NCBI GenBank assembly: GCA_964440985.1
Contig: CAYTWE010000008.1
Coordinates: forward strand, 1 to 63,485
Length of the DNA stretch: 63,485 nt
Direction of reading: 5' to 3'
Origin: UBA1731 sp964440985
GTDB lineage: Bacteria > Verrucomicrobiota > Kiritimatiellia > RFP12 > UBA1067
Positions 1 through 10,900 of this stretch are shown here, piece by piece (position 1 is the stretch's first letter; each line of letters starts with the position of its first letter). A program made the position numbers and the translations under genes. Under the pieces are notes generated by a model. That model had not been told where the DNA came from. It made no database searches and saw nothing but the letters and a program-made list of their open reading frames with translations.

Positions 1-2
1 AG

Positions 3-761
3 TTCTACGCGCAGCAGGCCATCCAGAACGTCATGTTCGGCAAGTTCAAGAAGTTTGCGCCCGGCTACGCGAAGATGGTTCTCGGCTACTTCGGCAAGAC
101 GCCCGTCGCGCCCGATCCGGAGATCGTCAAGAAGGCTTCCGAGTTCATGGCGTCGAGCGACCTGAACAAGGCCTATTCGCAGCCGACCACGAAGACCGTG
201 CTTGAGCTGAACGACGCCGATCCCACGAAGGGCCGCGCCGTCGCCGAGAAGGCGCTCAAGGATGCCGGTCTTCCCGTCACCGACGAGAACGTGTTCATCG
301 CTGCGGCCTGCAAGGAGAAGGGCATTCTCTTCCTCAAGGATCCGTCCAAGGCCCCGATGGGCTGCCGCTTCGCTGAAGAGGCCAAGCCGGCGGCCGGCAA
401 CGGCGGTGCCGTCACGGTCACGATCAACGGCAAGGCGTACGGCGTGGAGATCAAGGGCGACGGCAAGGCTGTTGTGAACGGCAAGGCTGTCGACTTCACC
501 GCCGAGGCAGGTCTCAAGGCCGCTCCGGCCGCTGCTGCGGCGCCCGCCGGCGGACAGGAGGTCAAGGCTCCGGTTCCCGGCATGGTGCTTCGCGTCACCG
601 CGCAGAACGGACAGGATGTCGAGAAGGGCGATGAAATTCTCGTGATGGACGTCATGAAGATGGAGACGCCGATGACGGCTCCCTGCGCCGGCAAGGTCAC
701 GGTGCTCGTGGCCCCGACCGACAAGGTTTCGACCGGCGACGTGCTTGCGGTTGTCGCTTAA
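3..761 (+). CDS. Oxaloacetate decarboxylase/pyruvate carboxylase alpha subunit, C-terminal part (partial)
   Basis: The reading frame is open at the left window edge, so the carboxyltransferase barrel lies outside. What remains is the end of the conserved carboxylase region, an Ala/Gly/Pro-rich linker (bases ~510-560) and a C-terminal biotinyl-lipoyl domain. The biotin site reads VMDVMKMET, with the acceptor lysine at bases 657-659; many homologues have AMKME here. In this family the alpha subunit moves a carboxyl group from oxaloacetate to biotin, and the membrane beta subunit then decarboxylates carboxybiotin and exports Na+. The beta subunit gene follows after 31 bases, which supports a sodium-pumping decarboxylase over a soluble pyruvate carboxylase. 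A methylmalonyl-CoA or glutaconyl-CoA type system cannot be excluded from this fragment. Confidence 0.88.
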   Translation, partial: FYAQQAIQNVMFGKFKKFAPGYAKMVLGYFGKTPVAPDPEIVKKASEFMASSDLNKAYSQPTTKTVLELNDADPTKGRAVAEKALKDAGLPVTDENVFIAAACKEKGILFLKDPSKAPMGCRFAEEAKPAAGNGGAVTVTINGKAYGVEIKGDGKAVVNGKAVDFTAEAGLKAAPAAAAAPAGGQEVKAPVPGMVLRVTAQNGQDVEKGDEILVMDVMKMETPMTAPCAGKVTVLVAPTDKVSTGDVLAVVA

Positions 762-792
762 CGGACAGAGGTAAATCCGAAAGGGAAAGCAA

Positions 793-2361
793 ATGAAATA
801 CTTCATCACAGCCATTCTCGCGGCGGTCTGCGCATTCGGTGCGCAGGCCGACGGTGACTGGAAGACGACGCTCGGCAAGGTGAAGAACCTCTCCGGCGAC
901 ACGGGCATCTCCGGTTTCATAAAGAAGGAGGCCCCCGCCTACATCACGGGCAATTTCGCCGACGCGGACCGTCCGGCCAAGCCCGACTTCTCCAAGCCCG
1001 GCGCATTGAACCGTGCGGACTTCGCGAACCGGAACGGCTTCTGGGTTGTGGACGATGTGCAGGCGAAGGCGCTTTCGACCGAGAAGCATCCCGTCAAGAA
1101 GGGCGACTGGATCGGCGGATACTTCGATGATCTTGGCGCGTTCGTGAAGGGACACAAGGTCGAGACGCTGTTCGGGATGTCCTATGGTCTCGGCCAGTTC
1201 ATCATGATTCCCGTGTGCCTCATCCTGATGTATCTCGCCATCGTCAAGGGATTTGAGCCGCTGCTTCTTCTGCCGATCGGTTTCGGCGGACTGCTCGCCA
1301 ACTGCCCGCTCTCCGGCATCACGATGCCGGCGATGATGCACGATGGCGTGATTTCGTTCCTTGCCAGCGGTCTCCCTGTGATGTCCAGCGGCATTGTCGA
1401 ACCGGGCGGATTCCTCCACTACTTCTTCCGCTTCGGCATTGATACGGGCGTGTTCCCGATCATGATCTTCATGGGCGTGGGTGCGATGACCGACTTCGGC
1501 CCGCTGATTGCGAACCCGAAGTCCGCGCTCCTCGGTGGCGCTGCGCAGCTTGGCATCTTCTTTGCCCTGTTCGGCGCTCTCGGATGCGCTTCGCTCTTCG
1601 GCACCGACTTCTTCGCGGGCGTCGATCCGCTCAAGGCCGCCGCCTCCATCGGCATCATCGGCGGCGCTGACGGCCCGACGGCCATCTGGCTCACGTCCCG
1701 TCTCGCCCCGGATCTGCTCGGCGCGATTGCAGTGGCTGCATACTCCTACATGGCACTCGTGCCGATCATCCAGCCGCCGATCATGAAGCTTCTCACGACG
1801 AAGCAGGAGCGTCTCATCAAGATGCCCCAGCTCCGTGAGGTCACGAAGCTCGAGAAGATCTGCTTCCCGCTCGTGGTGCTCCTCCTCTGCGCCGTGCTTC
1901 TGCCGTCCGCAGTGCCGCTGATCGGCGCCCTCATGCTCGGCAACCTCGCCAAGGAGGTCGGTCCGTCGGTGTCGCGTATTGCGGACACAATGTCCAACGC
2001 CCTCATCAACATCGTGACGATCATGCTCGGCCTTTCGGTCGGCTCGAAGCTCGCCTGCGAGAAGTTCCTCTCCGGAACGACGCTTGCGATTCTCGCGCTT
2101 GGCCTTGTCGCGTTCTGCGTCGGCACGGGCGGTGGCGTGGTCATGGCGAAGATCATGAACCTGTTCTCGAAGGAGAAGATCAACCCGTTGATCGGCTCGG
2201 CCGGCGTCTCCGCCGTCCCGATGGCGGCGCGCGTCTCGAACAAGGTCGCGCTCTCCGAAGACCCGACGAACTATGTGCTCATGCAGGCGATGGGTCCGAA
2301 CGTCTCCGGCGTGATCGGCTCCGCCGTCGTGGCTGGCGTTCTCTACACGCTCTGCCGCTAA
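793..2361 (+). CDS. oadB: Sodium-pumping oxaloacetate decarboxylase beta subunit (OadB-like), with N-terminal extension
   Basis: Integral membrane protein of 522 residues. The core begins around residue 125 (GLGQFIMIPV) and carries the family hallmarks KGFEPLLLLPIGFGG, GGADGPTAIW and VPIIQPPIMK. It would decarboxylate carboxybiotin on the alpha subunit and couple this to Na+ export. Most OadB proteins are about 380-430 residues. Here about 115 extra residues precede the first canonical helix, starting with a signal-like hydrophobic segment (YFITAILAAVCAFGAQA) followed by a soluble stretch. A purine-rich ribosome site (aaagggaaag) precedes the ATG. No separate gamma subunit (OadG) gene is present in the window; the extension might replace its anchoring role, but that is inference. 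Confidence 0.9.
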   Translation: MKYFITAILAAVCAFGAQADGDWKTTLGKVKNLSGDTGISGFIKKEAPAYITGNFADADRPAKPDFSKPGALNRADFANRNGFWVVDDVQAKALSTEKHPVKKGDWIGGYFDDLGAFVKGHKVETLFGMSYGLGQFIMIPVCLILMYLAIVKGFEPLLLLPIGFGGLLANCPLSGITMPAMMHDGVISFLASGLPVMSSGIVEPGGFLHYFFRFGIDTGVFPIMIFMGVGAMTDFGPLIANPKSALLGGAAQLGIFFALFGALGCASLFGTDFFAGVDPLKAAASIGIIGGADGPTAIWLTSRLAPDLLGAIAVAAYSYMALVPIIQPPIMKLLTTKQERLIKMPQLREVTKLEKICFPLVVLLLCAVLLPSAVPLIGALMLGNLAKEVGPSVSRIADTMSNALINIVTIMLGLSVGSKLACEKFLSGTTLAILALGLVAFCVGTGGGVVMAKIMNLFSKEKINPLIGSAGVSAVPMAARVSNKVALSEDPTNYVLMQAMGPNVSGVIGSAVVAGVLYTLCR

Positions 2362-2382
2362 GGATGGGCTGATGGAAACAAG

Positions 2383-2417
2383 GGCGGGCGGCGTGAAAGC
2401 CGTCCGCCTTTGTTTTT
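2383..2417 (+). terminator. Rho-independent terminator after the oad genes
   Basis: The arms ggcgggcggc and gccgtccgcc (one G-T pair) enclose a 6-base loop and are followed by a T-rich tail (tttgttttt). It lies 21 bases after the beta-subunit stop and separates that operon from tig. Confidence 0.85.
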
Positions 2418-2463
2418 GAAGGGGCGGCCGCAATCCCCCGACGTGAAGCCGAGCCGTCGAAAT

Positions 2464-2492
2464 TTGCGTTCGATGTGGAATTATGGTATTCT
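2464..2492 (+). promoter_or_regulatory. Sigma70-type promoter for tig-clpP-clpX-panD
   Basis: A -35 box ttgcgt (2464-2469), a 17-base spacer and a -10 box tattct (2487-2492). Predicted transcription start is near 2499, about 33 bases before the tig ATG. This argues against an in-frame start at 2475, which would overlap the promoter. Confidence 0.6.
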
Positions 2493-2531
2493 ACGCACTT
2501 AATTTTTTACGAAGAAAGGCATCAGAAGAGA

Positions 2532-3743
2532 ATGAAAGTTGAACAGAAGGCCGAGAAGAATCCTTGCGTTGTGAGCCTGACCGTGAAGGCGGATGCGGAC
2601 GAGATAAAGGGCGTGACGAAGAAAGTCCTCAACGAGTTTGTCCGTGAGGCGCAGATCCCCGGTTTCCGCAAGGGCAAGGCGCCTGTGGATCTGATCCGCA
2701 AGAACTTCGGCGGCGAACTGAAGCGCGAGACGGAGAGCGCCTGCTTCCGCGAGTTCTACCCCAAGGGTGTCGATGAATCGAAGCTCAAGGTCATTGCGCT
2801 CGAAGGCGTGACGGAGATGAAGGTTGATGACGCTGACGGCATGGAGTTCACCGCTCTTGTCGAGATTCGCCCCGAATACAAGTTGCCGAAGTACAAGGGA
2901 CTTGCGATTGACAGCAAGGACACGAAGGTCGAGGATTCCGCCGTCGAAGAGCGCGTTGAGGATATGCGCAAGATGTTCGCCAAGTTCGAGGATGCGAAGG
3001 ATGGCGCAACGATCGGCGACGGGGATTTTGTGCAGTTCGACTACAAGGGTACGCTTGACGGCAAGCCGCTTGTGGAGGTCGTTCCTGACCAGAAGGCGAT
3101 CTGCGAGGCGACGGGCTTCTGGACGCAGATTGAGGAGGGGCGCTTCGTTCCGGAGATCCTCAATGCCCTCAAGGGGATGAAGGCCGGCGAGGAGAAGAAG
3201 GCGATCGAGGTGAGCTTCCCGGCAGAGGCGGCGCCTGAGGCGCTGAAGGGCAAGAAGGCGGTCTACGACATCAAGGTCACGATGTTCCGCAGCCGGATTC
3301 TCCCTGACGATGCAGGTCTCGTCGAGTCCGCAAAGGCCGAAAGCATGGACAAGCTTCGCGCCGACATCCGTGAGCGTCTTGAGAAGCAGGCGACCGAGAC
3401 GGAACTCAACCGCCGCAGGAATCTTGCGATCGAGCTTCTTCTCAAGAAGGCCGACTTTGAAGTTCCGCCGTCGCTTGTCCAGCGTCAGACCGAGGCGTAT
3501 CTCGGCCAGCTTGCGCAGCAGATGCAGTATGCGGGCGTGACCAGCGACTACATCGAGAAGAACCGCGACAAGATTCTGCAGGATGCGAAGGATCATGCGG
3601 AGAAGCAGGTGCGCCTGTCGTACATGCTCATCGACATCGCGGAGGCGGAGAAGATCGAAGTCGATGAGAAGGACGAGGACAAGAAGGATCAGGCCCGCGC
3701 CGAAAAGACGCTCGACTTCATCCTCTCTGAAGCCAAGAAGTGA
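2532..3743 (+). CDS. tig: Trigger factor
   Basis: Ribosome-associated chaperone and peptidyl-prolyl isomerase, 403 residues from the ATG at 2532, preceded by purine-rich agaagaga. The N-terminal domain has the ribosome-docking signature GFRKGKAP. A central FKBP-like domain starts near VQFDYKGTLDGKP, and a long Lys/Glu-rich helical C-terminal arm follows. It is slightly shorter than E. coli trigger factor (432). The frame is open upstream to 2475, but that extension (MELWYST...) would cover the promoter and matches nothing in the family. It is first in a tig-clpP-clpX order common in bacteria, so the chaperone and the protease subunits are probably co-expressed. Confidence 0.95.
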   Translation: MKVEQKAEKNPCVVSLTVKADADEIKGVTKKVLNEFVREAQIPGFRKGKAPVDLIRKNFGGELKRETESACFREFYPKGVDESKLKVIALEGVTEMKVDDADGMEFTALVEIRPEYKLPKYKGLAIDSKDTKVEDSAVEERVEDMRKMFAKFEDAKDGATIGDGDFVQFDYKGTLDGKPLVEVVPDQKAICEATGFWTQIEEGRFVPEILNALKGMKAGEEKKAIEVSFPAEAAPEALKGKKAVYDIKVTMFRSRILPDDAGLVESAKAESMDKLRADIRERLEKQATETELNRRRNLAIELLLKKADFEVPPSLVQRQTEAYLGQLAQQMQYAGVTSDYIEKNRDKILQDAKDHAEKQVRLSYMLIDIAEAEKIEVDEKDEDKKDQARAEKTLDFILSEAKK

Positions 3744-3778
3744 GCTTTCCGTTCGCTTGAATGCAAGGTGAATCGCCC

Positions 3779-4390
3779 ATGAAGAAGGGAAACATCGCCA
3801 GTTCATATCTTGTTCCCATGGTCGTCGAGCAGACGAGCCGTGGCGAGCGCAGCTATGACATCTATTCGCGTCTTCTGCAGGATCGCATCGTCCTGCTTGG
3901 CGGTGAGGTCACGGACGAGTCCGCGAACCTCATCGTCGCGCAGCTGCTTTTCCTGCAGTCGCAGGACGCGAAGAAGACGATCAGCATGTACATCAATTCG
4001 CCGGGCGGCAGCGTGACGGCCGGGCTTGCGATCTACGATACGATGCAGTTCATCTCGTGTCCGGTGGCGACATATTGCATAGGGCAGGCGGCGTCGATGG
4101 GGGCGGTGCTTCTTACGGCGGGCGCGAAGGGCAAGCGCTTTGCGCTTCCGAACGCCCGCATAATGATACACCAGCCGCTTGGCGGCGCTGAGGGCAGGGC
4201 GAGCGACATCGAGATTACGGCGAAGGAGATACTCCGTCTCAAGGAGCGGCTGAACCGCATACTTGCAGACCACTCCGGCAAGTCCTACGAGGACATCGTC
4301 AGGGATACGGATCGCGACTACTTCATGAGCGCATCTGAGGCCGCCGAGTACGGTCTCATCGATAGCGTTGTCTCCCCCAAGAACCGTTGA
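3779..4390 (+). CDS. clpP: ATP-dependent Clp protease proteolytic subunit
   Basis: Serine peptidase of 203 residues that forms the double-heptamer chamber used by ClpX. The catalytic triad is visible with canonical spacing: Ser106 (GQAASMGA), His131 (MIHQPLGG) and Asp180 (RDTDRD). The gap between Ser and His is 25 residues, as in E. coli. The start at 3779 is chosen because aaggtga lies 7 bases upstream; an in-frame ATG at 3761 has no ribosome site. It follows tig by 35 bases and its stop precedes the clpX ATG by 10 bases, so the three genes form one transcription unit. Confidence 0.96.
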   Translation: MKKGNIASSYLVPMVVEQTSRGERSYDIYSRLLQDRIVLLGGEVTDESANLIVAQLLFLQSQDAKKTISMYINSPGGSVTAGLAIYDTMQFISCPVATYCIGQAASMGAVLLTAGAKGKRFALPNARIMIHQPLGGAEGRASDIEITAKEILRLKERLNRILADHSGKSYEDIVRDTDRDYFMSASEAAEYGLIDSVVSPKNR

Positions 4391-4400
4391 CGGTACGCAA

Positions 4401-5674
<1,274 letters not shown>

Positions 5675-5678
<4 letters not shown>

Positions 5679-6022
5679 CGGTCACGCTGCTGAAATCGAA
5701 GCTTCACCGCATACGGGTGACGGAGGCGAAGCTCGACTATACTGGTTCCCTCACCATCGACGAAGATCTGATGGATGCCGTCGGCATCCTGAACTACGAG
5801 AAGCTTCTTGTTGCCAACGTCGATAACGGGGAGCGCTTCGAGACGTATGCGATTCGCGGTCCGCGTGGTTCCGGCGTGTGCTGTCTGAACGGAGCCGCTG
5901 CGCACAAGGGCAAGGTCGGCGATCTGCTGATCGTGATGACGTGGGCGCAGGTGCCGGAGGACGAGGCCAGAGGGTTTGTCCCGAAGGTTGGCGTAATCGG
6001 CGACGGCAACCGTCTTGTCTGA
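5675..6022 (+). CDS. panD: Aspartate 1-decarboxylase (pyruvoyl enzyme)
   Basis: 115 residues. It makes beta-alanine from aspartate for pantothenate and coenzyme A. The self-cleavage site YTGS (Gly24-Ser25) produces the pyruvoyl cofactor, and the flanking LKSKLHR and LTIDEDLMDA match PanD. The GTG start overlaps the clpX stop (GTGA), implying translational coupling. Length and the C-terminal half (AAAHKGKVGDLLIVMTW) fit the family. Placement behind clpX is unusual, since panD often sits with panB and panC, neither of which is in this window. Confidence 0.94.
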
Positions 6023-6102
6023 GCGGAAGCGACCGGCTGTCTTCTCGCATCGTTGCGTCCCTGCGTTGAAGACGCCTTCCGCGCAGGCCGATCGATCTCC
6101 GA

Positions 6103-7689
6103 TCACTTTTCGATCCGCACAGAGGCGGATTCGGTGACGATCCGCTCGTTGCCGTTGATGATCTTGTTGCCTTTCAGCACAACGTTCTCCGCGCTTCTCG
6201 CCCATACAAGCGGAAGCGTGAAGTTCTCGAATACGTTGCTCTCCACAAGTATGTTTCTGTGGTAGCGTTCCCTCTGCGCCTTGAGGTCATGCACCGCAGG
6301 CTCTATCTGGATCATGCCGCGCCCAGACTTGAAGCCGCAGTGCCTGAACACGTTGTTCTTCACGAGCACATCCCGGCACGCTCCGGACTCGTACCAGTCC
6401 CACGCATCGCCGGCAAGGTAGATGGGCTGCCCCGCAACGTTCTCGAAAAGGTTGTCCGTGCACACGATCCTGCCGGGTGTGGTGAAGAGCGTGGCTCTTG
6501 GCGACGAGTTGCGCACCACGTTCTTCCGGAAGCATACGTTTGGCTGCCAGTCGGCATTCTCCACTGCGTCGCCGACTCCGTATTCGCCTGGAACGTCGCC
6601 GGCGAGCTTCAGTTCCACCGTGTCATGCGCGGTCATCGTGACGGAGGCCACCTTCATCTCCGCACCAGGCTCGAACGTCGCCCCCTTGATGAACCGCAGC
6701 GTCTCACCGGCGCGGAACGTCTCGAACCCGACGGACTGCACGTGCATGTATTTGCATATGATTGAGTCCGTCCCCTTCCTGTCCACAATCCTGAGGCTTG
6801 TCGAATGTACGTTGATGGCATCGTCCACCATGCCCTCGAAGAGGCAGTTCTCGACGATTACGTCCCCCTTGCAGTTGGAGAAGTGCGTGGCGTCCGCCTG
6901 CAGGGCAAGCGCTCTGTCGCCGCGTGTGCGCCATCCGTCTATCCGCACATCTCCGCTGCGCTGGGCGATGAATCCCATGCCCGCCGACGCGAATGCGCCG
7001 CATCCCGTGAAGGTTGTGCTCTCCGCACGGTAGAGCAGCACACACGGATTGGGACGGTACGGACTGCGCGTCATCGCTATCGTTCCGTCAGGCATTCCGA
7101 AGTTCATGTCAATCGAGCCGTCCCACCTCGTCGTGCCGATGTAGGCTTTCGTCTTCGCATCGAACATCTCGCACATTACCTGCCGTTCGCGCCATCCTGT
7201 CCCTGTGGCGTAGATTGTGCGTCCGTCAAGTTCGTATGTGTAGGCGGTGTCGCACTGCGTCAGTTTGCCGCCCTTGAGTGTCCAGATGGAGAAGAACGGT
7301 CTAAGGTAGTCGAACATGACGTTTTCGATGCGCACGTCTTTCGTGTCCATCAGCATGAACGCGATTCCCTCGCCGTCGCACACGAAGCGGGCGGAGCCTT
7401 GTGCGCAGCGTACCGTCAGGTTGCTGACCCCGCACACCGGCACGAATATTCGCCTTGGACGCGGGTTGTCGTGGTTTGATACCCATATGTCGCTCTCGAC
7501 TGGCGACGCGAACCGGTAGTCACCAGGTTCAAGCGAAATCGTTCCGCCGCCGGCGGCGCGCACCTTTGCGACAGCCGCAGTGAACTCCGCCGTCATATCG
7601 GTTTCGCGCTTGGGTGCGAGCCTTATCTCCGCCGCAAGGCATCCCGCCGCCGCCGCGGCCATTGCCGCACATATCGTTTTTGCTTTCAT
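6103..7689 (-). CDS. Secreted GH110-type alpha-1,3-galactosidase (right-handed beta-helix)
   Basis: 528 residues. The start at 7689 is chosen because ggag precedes it by 9 bases and it begins a clean signal sequence (MKAKTICAAMAAAAAGCLAAE). The body has parallel beta-helix features: repeated short N/D-rich turns such as VENCLFEG, VRNSS, CTDNLFEN and VKNNVFRHC. The segment GMVDDAINVHST matches the conserved DDAIN region of GH110, a family known to remove terminal alpha-1,3-galactose, for example from blood-group B or linear Gal-Gal epitopes. It is convergent with panD and divergent from the C10 peptidase gene. A pectinase-like helix of another family is a less likely alternative. Confidence 0.8.
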   Translation of the reverse strand: MKAKTICAAMAAAAAGCLAAEIRLAPKRETDMTAEFTAAVAKVRAAGGGTISLEPGDYRFASPVESDIWVSNHDNPRPRRIFVPVCGVSNLTVRCAQGSARFVCDGEGIAFMLMDTKDVRIENVMFDYLRPFFSIWTLKGGKLTQCDTAYTYELDGRTIYATGTGWRERQVMCEMFDAKTKAYIGTTRWDGSIDMNFGMPDGTIAMTRSPYRPNPCVLLYRAESTTFTGCGAFASAGMGFIAQRSGDVRIDGWRTRGDRALALQADATHFSNCKGDVIVENCLFEGMVDDAINVHSTSLRIVDRKGTDSIICKYMHVQSVGFETFRAGETLRFIKGATFEPGAEMKVASVTMTAHDTVELKLAGDVPGEYGVGDAVENADWQPNVCFRKNVVRNSSPRATLFTTPGRIVCTDNLFENVAGQPIYLAGDAWDWYESGACRDVLVKNNVFRHCGFKSGRGMIQIEPAVHDLKAQRERYHRNILVESNVFENFTLPLVWARSAENVVLKGNKIINGNERIVTESASVRIEK

Positions 7690-7913
7690 TTCCAACGCTC
7701 CTGAATTTTGTCCGGATCTCCGTTTGCCGCCGCTGCGCACCATGCTGTGCAGCGGCTGTGACCGGCAACACTGCGTATGCCGCCGGAGTATATCAGAAAG
7801 TCCTTCTCAACGCAAAGAACGTCATGCTAATTTTCCGCTTGTTTTCGCAAGTGGTTAGTGATAAACTACCGACACTTTTTTGGGGGGATTGTACCCATGA
7901 AGAGGTGATACGC
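7690..7913. promoter_or_regulatory. Divergent regulatory region between the GH110 and C10 peptidase genes
   Basis: A 224-base intergenic gap that must hold both promoters. On the plus strand ttgttt (7839-7844), a 17-base spacer and taaact (7862-7867) form a plausible promoter. The peptidase ribosome site gaggtg lies at 7902-7907. On the minus strand ggag precedes the GH110 ATG. No clear operator repeat was seen. Confidence 0.45.
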
Positions 7914-10900
7914 ATGATGTTAAGAAAAAATCTTCATGTCGTTGCGCTTGCGGCGACGATGGTGACGCTTGGTGTACAGGCGTCATTGGTGTCGTCCAAT
8001 GACGTAATCGGGGCTGTCACCGCGTGGACTTCCGCAAACGGCTCGACGTTCTCCAACGGCGGTGCGCCCGTCTCGGCGAGGGCTGTCCGCTCTGACGACG
8101 GCAAGACCGTGCTCTACTGGATTGTCTCGCTGTCCGACGGCCGCGCCGTGATAGCGTCCCCAGACAGCGACCTCGACCTTGTTGTCGCAATCGTGGACAA
8201 CCTTGACGCCAACGGCAACTTCCCCGACGGACATCCTCTGCCCGATATCCTGAAGAGGGATATGGCAAACCGTCTCGCGGTGATTTCGCAGCGCAATGCG
8301 ACGGCATCTTCCGGAGCCGTCCGCCGTTCCCTGTCGGCATCCCCGCTGTCGGCGTCTTCGACGTTGCCGTCTGACGTTATCGAATCAATGGCGTCGGCGA
8401 ATGCGCAGTGGGCGAAGTATGGCGTGGGCGGAGCGAAGCCTGCAATCCAGACCCGTGCGGCGATGCTCATCGGCGAGGACGAAAGCCCGTATGTGCGCCG
8501 TATTGTGGACGGCTTTGAGAACGGCGGACGCTACACGCACTGGAATCAGGGCGCGGTGGGCGGAAGCCCGTGCTACAACAAGTTCACTCCGCAGAACGCC
8601 GTTTGCGGATGCGTTGCCACGGCAGGCTCCGCGCTTCTTCAGTTCTTCAACTGCACCAATGATGTCGGTGCAGTGTCCGGCAACCCCACCTACGGCGTAA
8701 ACGGCGAGGCTGTGTCTGCCCCCTACAACGTAACGAAGCCTGGAGCAATCGACTGGTCGATTCTTCCGAAGTCCTACGGCGGTGCGAGGGAGGGTAGCGA
8801 CACCCTTGACGATGCCGGGCGCAATCTGCTTGGACGTGTCGCCTTCAACATGGGTGTGCTGGTTGACATGGGATGGGACATCAAAGGCCCCGGAACGGAA
8901 TCCGGCGCCGTGCTGGCGCGTATCGTCGGGGCTCTCAAGGCGCATGGATTCGAAACTGCGCGTCACGTTGAATTTGATGTTCAGGATCAGGCCAGGAACA
9001 CTCAGCAGTTCGCCAAGACGATATATGCCCAGTTGTGGTGCGGTGCGCCGGTGGCTCTCGGCATACGCGGCAGCGGCGGACACGCAGTCATCGCCTGCGG
9101 CTACGCCCGCGACCCGGACGGCGACGAATTCTGCCGTGTGTTCATGGGTTGGGGCGGCGGTTCAGATGCCTGGTACAAGCTGCCGTCCGTAAGTTCGTTC
9201 AGCATAGTGACCGATGCCATCACGATGATTGGCTATCAGGATGACGCCGTTGTGCCGGTCTATGGTTCGGCCAACATCCCCGGCGTGGATCTGACCGTTC
9301 CGGGCTATGTGACCAACGGCGTTGCAGTGACGGCTCCTGTGAACGCCAACGGCTATTTTGGCGTACGCGTTCCGCCGTCGATGTCGGAGCTGAAGATTGC
9401 GTATGCGCCACGCGGCAAATCCGCCGACATCAATCCGTTCGATTCTACCGTGCTGGCCGACGAGACGTCGGATCTTGAAAGTCTGGAAGGTGCGATTCCA
9501 GATGAAATCAACATGTCCATCCTCAACATGGATGTCCGCTATACGCTTGAGGCCGCCAAGACCGCAGCGCTTCGCGACGGAAAGGCGATTCTCATGGTCA
9601 GCGGTCAGGCGGGCGGCGAACGCTCGAACGCCCTGATGGAATACATCTACTGGTTGGACGATACGACCGACATCTCTAACCGGTTTGTGCTTGTGTACAA
9701 CAACGTGAAGTCCACCGAGGCAAACAGGCCGGACGGCGATCCGTCGATAGGCGTGTTCGACCCCAACGTGTTTGAGCCTGACGGACGCTGGACGGAATCC
9801 AACGGTCGGCTTGCTTACGAGAACTTCATACTTTCCGATGAAACGTATGAGACAGGCGATGTCGTGTATTCGTTCTCGGCGACGAATACGGTTGCGATCT
9901 CGAATGCTGTTCCGGCGCTTGTCGAGACGGGATACGATTCCTATCTGCGCCGGACATCCGGCATATCGGTCACCGTCACTGGCGTTGATCTTGCTTCGGA
10001 GAGCAATGCGGCGTACGAGATCGGCACAGTCAGCCCCAGCTACGGTGCGAACGGAAACGCCTGGACGAACGGCGAGACTGTTGTGTTCACCGCGCCGTCC
10101 GCCGTCACGAACGACACTGCGGGGACGATTGTGACGTGTCTTGGCTGGACGACGAACGCCGTTCCCGACACAGGAGTCTCCTCAAACTACAACGAGGGTG
10201 TAGAGGCGGAACTTCAGCTCTTTGCGGATGACAATGTGGTTCTGACGTGGGTGTGGAAGGTCTCGCACTACCGCGTCACTGCGAAGGCGTACGCAAACGG
10301 TGACGATGTCGCCGGCGCGGTGACCCCGGCGGAAGTATGGGTTGAAGTCGGTGATTACGTCACCATCAAGGCGGATGACAATGCCAATTCCTGCGGATTC
10401 AAGGGATGGGACATCCTCAGCAAGACGACAGGCGGTTATTGGGACATTGCAGTGACCGGTGGCGATTCGAGGCTGTTAGACGTGAACGGAACGGCGATCA
10501 CATTTGCCGTGGATGAACCTGTGGAGGTGCTTGCGGAGTACCGCGAGGGGGTGACCCCGCCGGAGACCCGCACCTATACGTTCACGCTCAAGGCGTCGCC
10601 GGAGGGGATGCAGACGGAACTGCCGCCTCCAGTCGGATTTGAGTGGGGCGAGAACATGAGCTACTCGTATGCCGCGAAGTTCAAGCCGGGTGCAGCGTCC
10701 TACACAGACTCCACGGGTGGCGTGTGGGTCTGTGCCGGATGGATAACAGACAGCAGTTTGGGCGTGGAGACGAATCTCGTTCAGGAGCTTATGGCCTACA
10801 CGCTTGGCGAAATCACCTGTCTGTGGGAACCAAAGGTCGAGACCGTTGTGCTTGACGAAATTTCGATTACGGGCGTTTCGCAGATGGCTGACGGCAACTG

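Noticed and set aside
697..2433. Long minus-strand open frame (578 codons) opposite oadB
   Set aside because: It is the antisense of a clearly conserved membrane protein; its Arg/His/Asp-rich product has no domain and arises from codon bias on the real strand.
2475..2531. Upstream in-frame ATG for tig
   Set aside because: It overlaps the promoter -10 box and lacks a ribosome site; the added residues do not match trigger factors.
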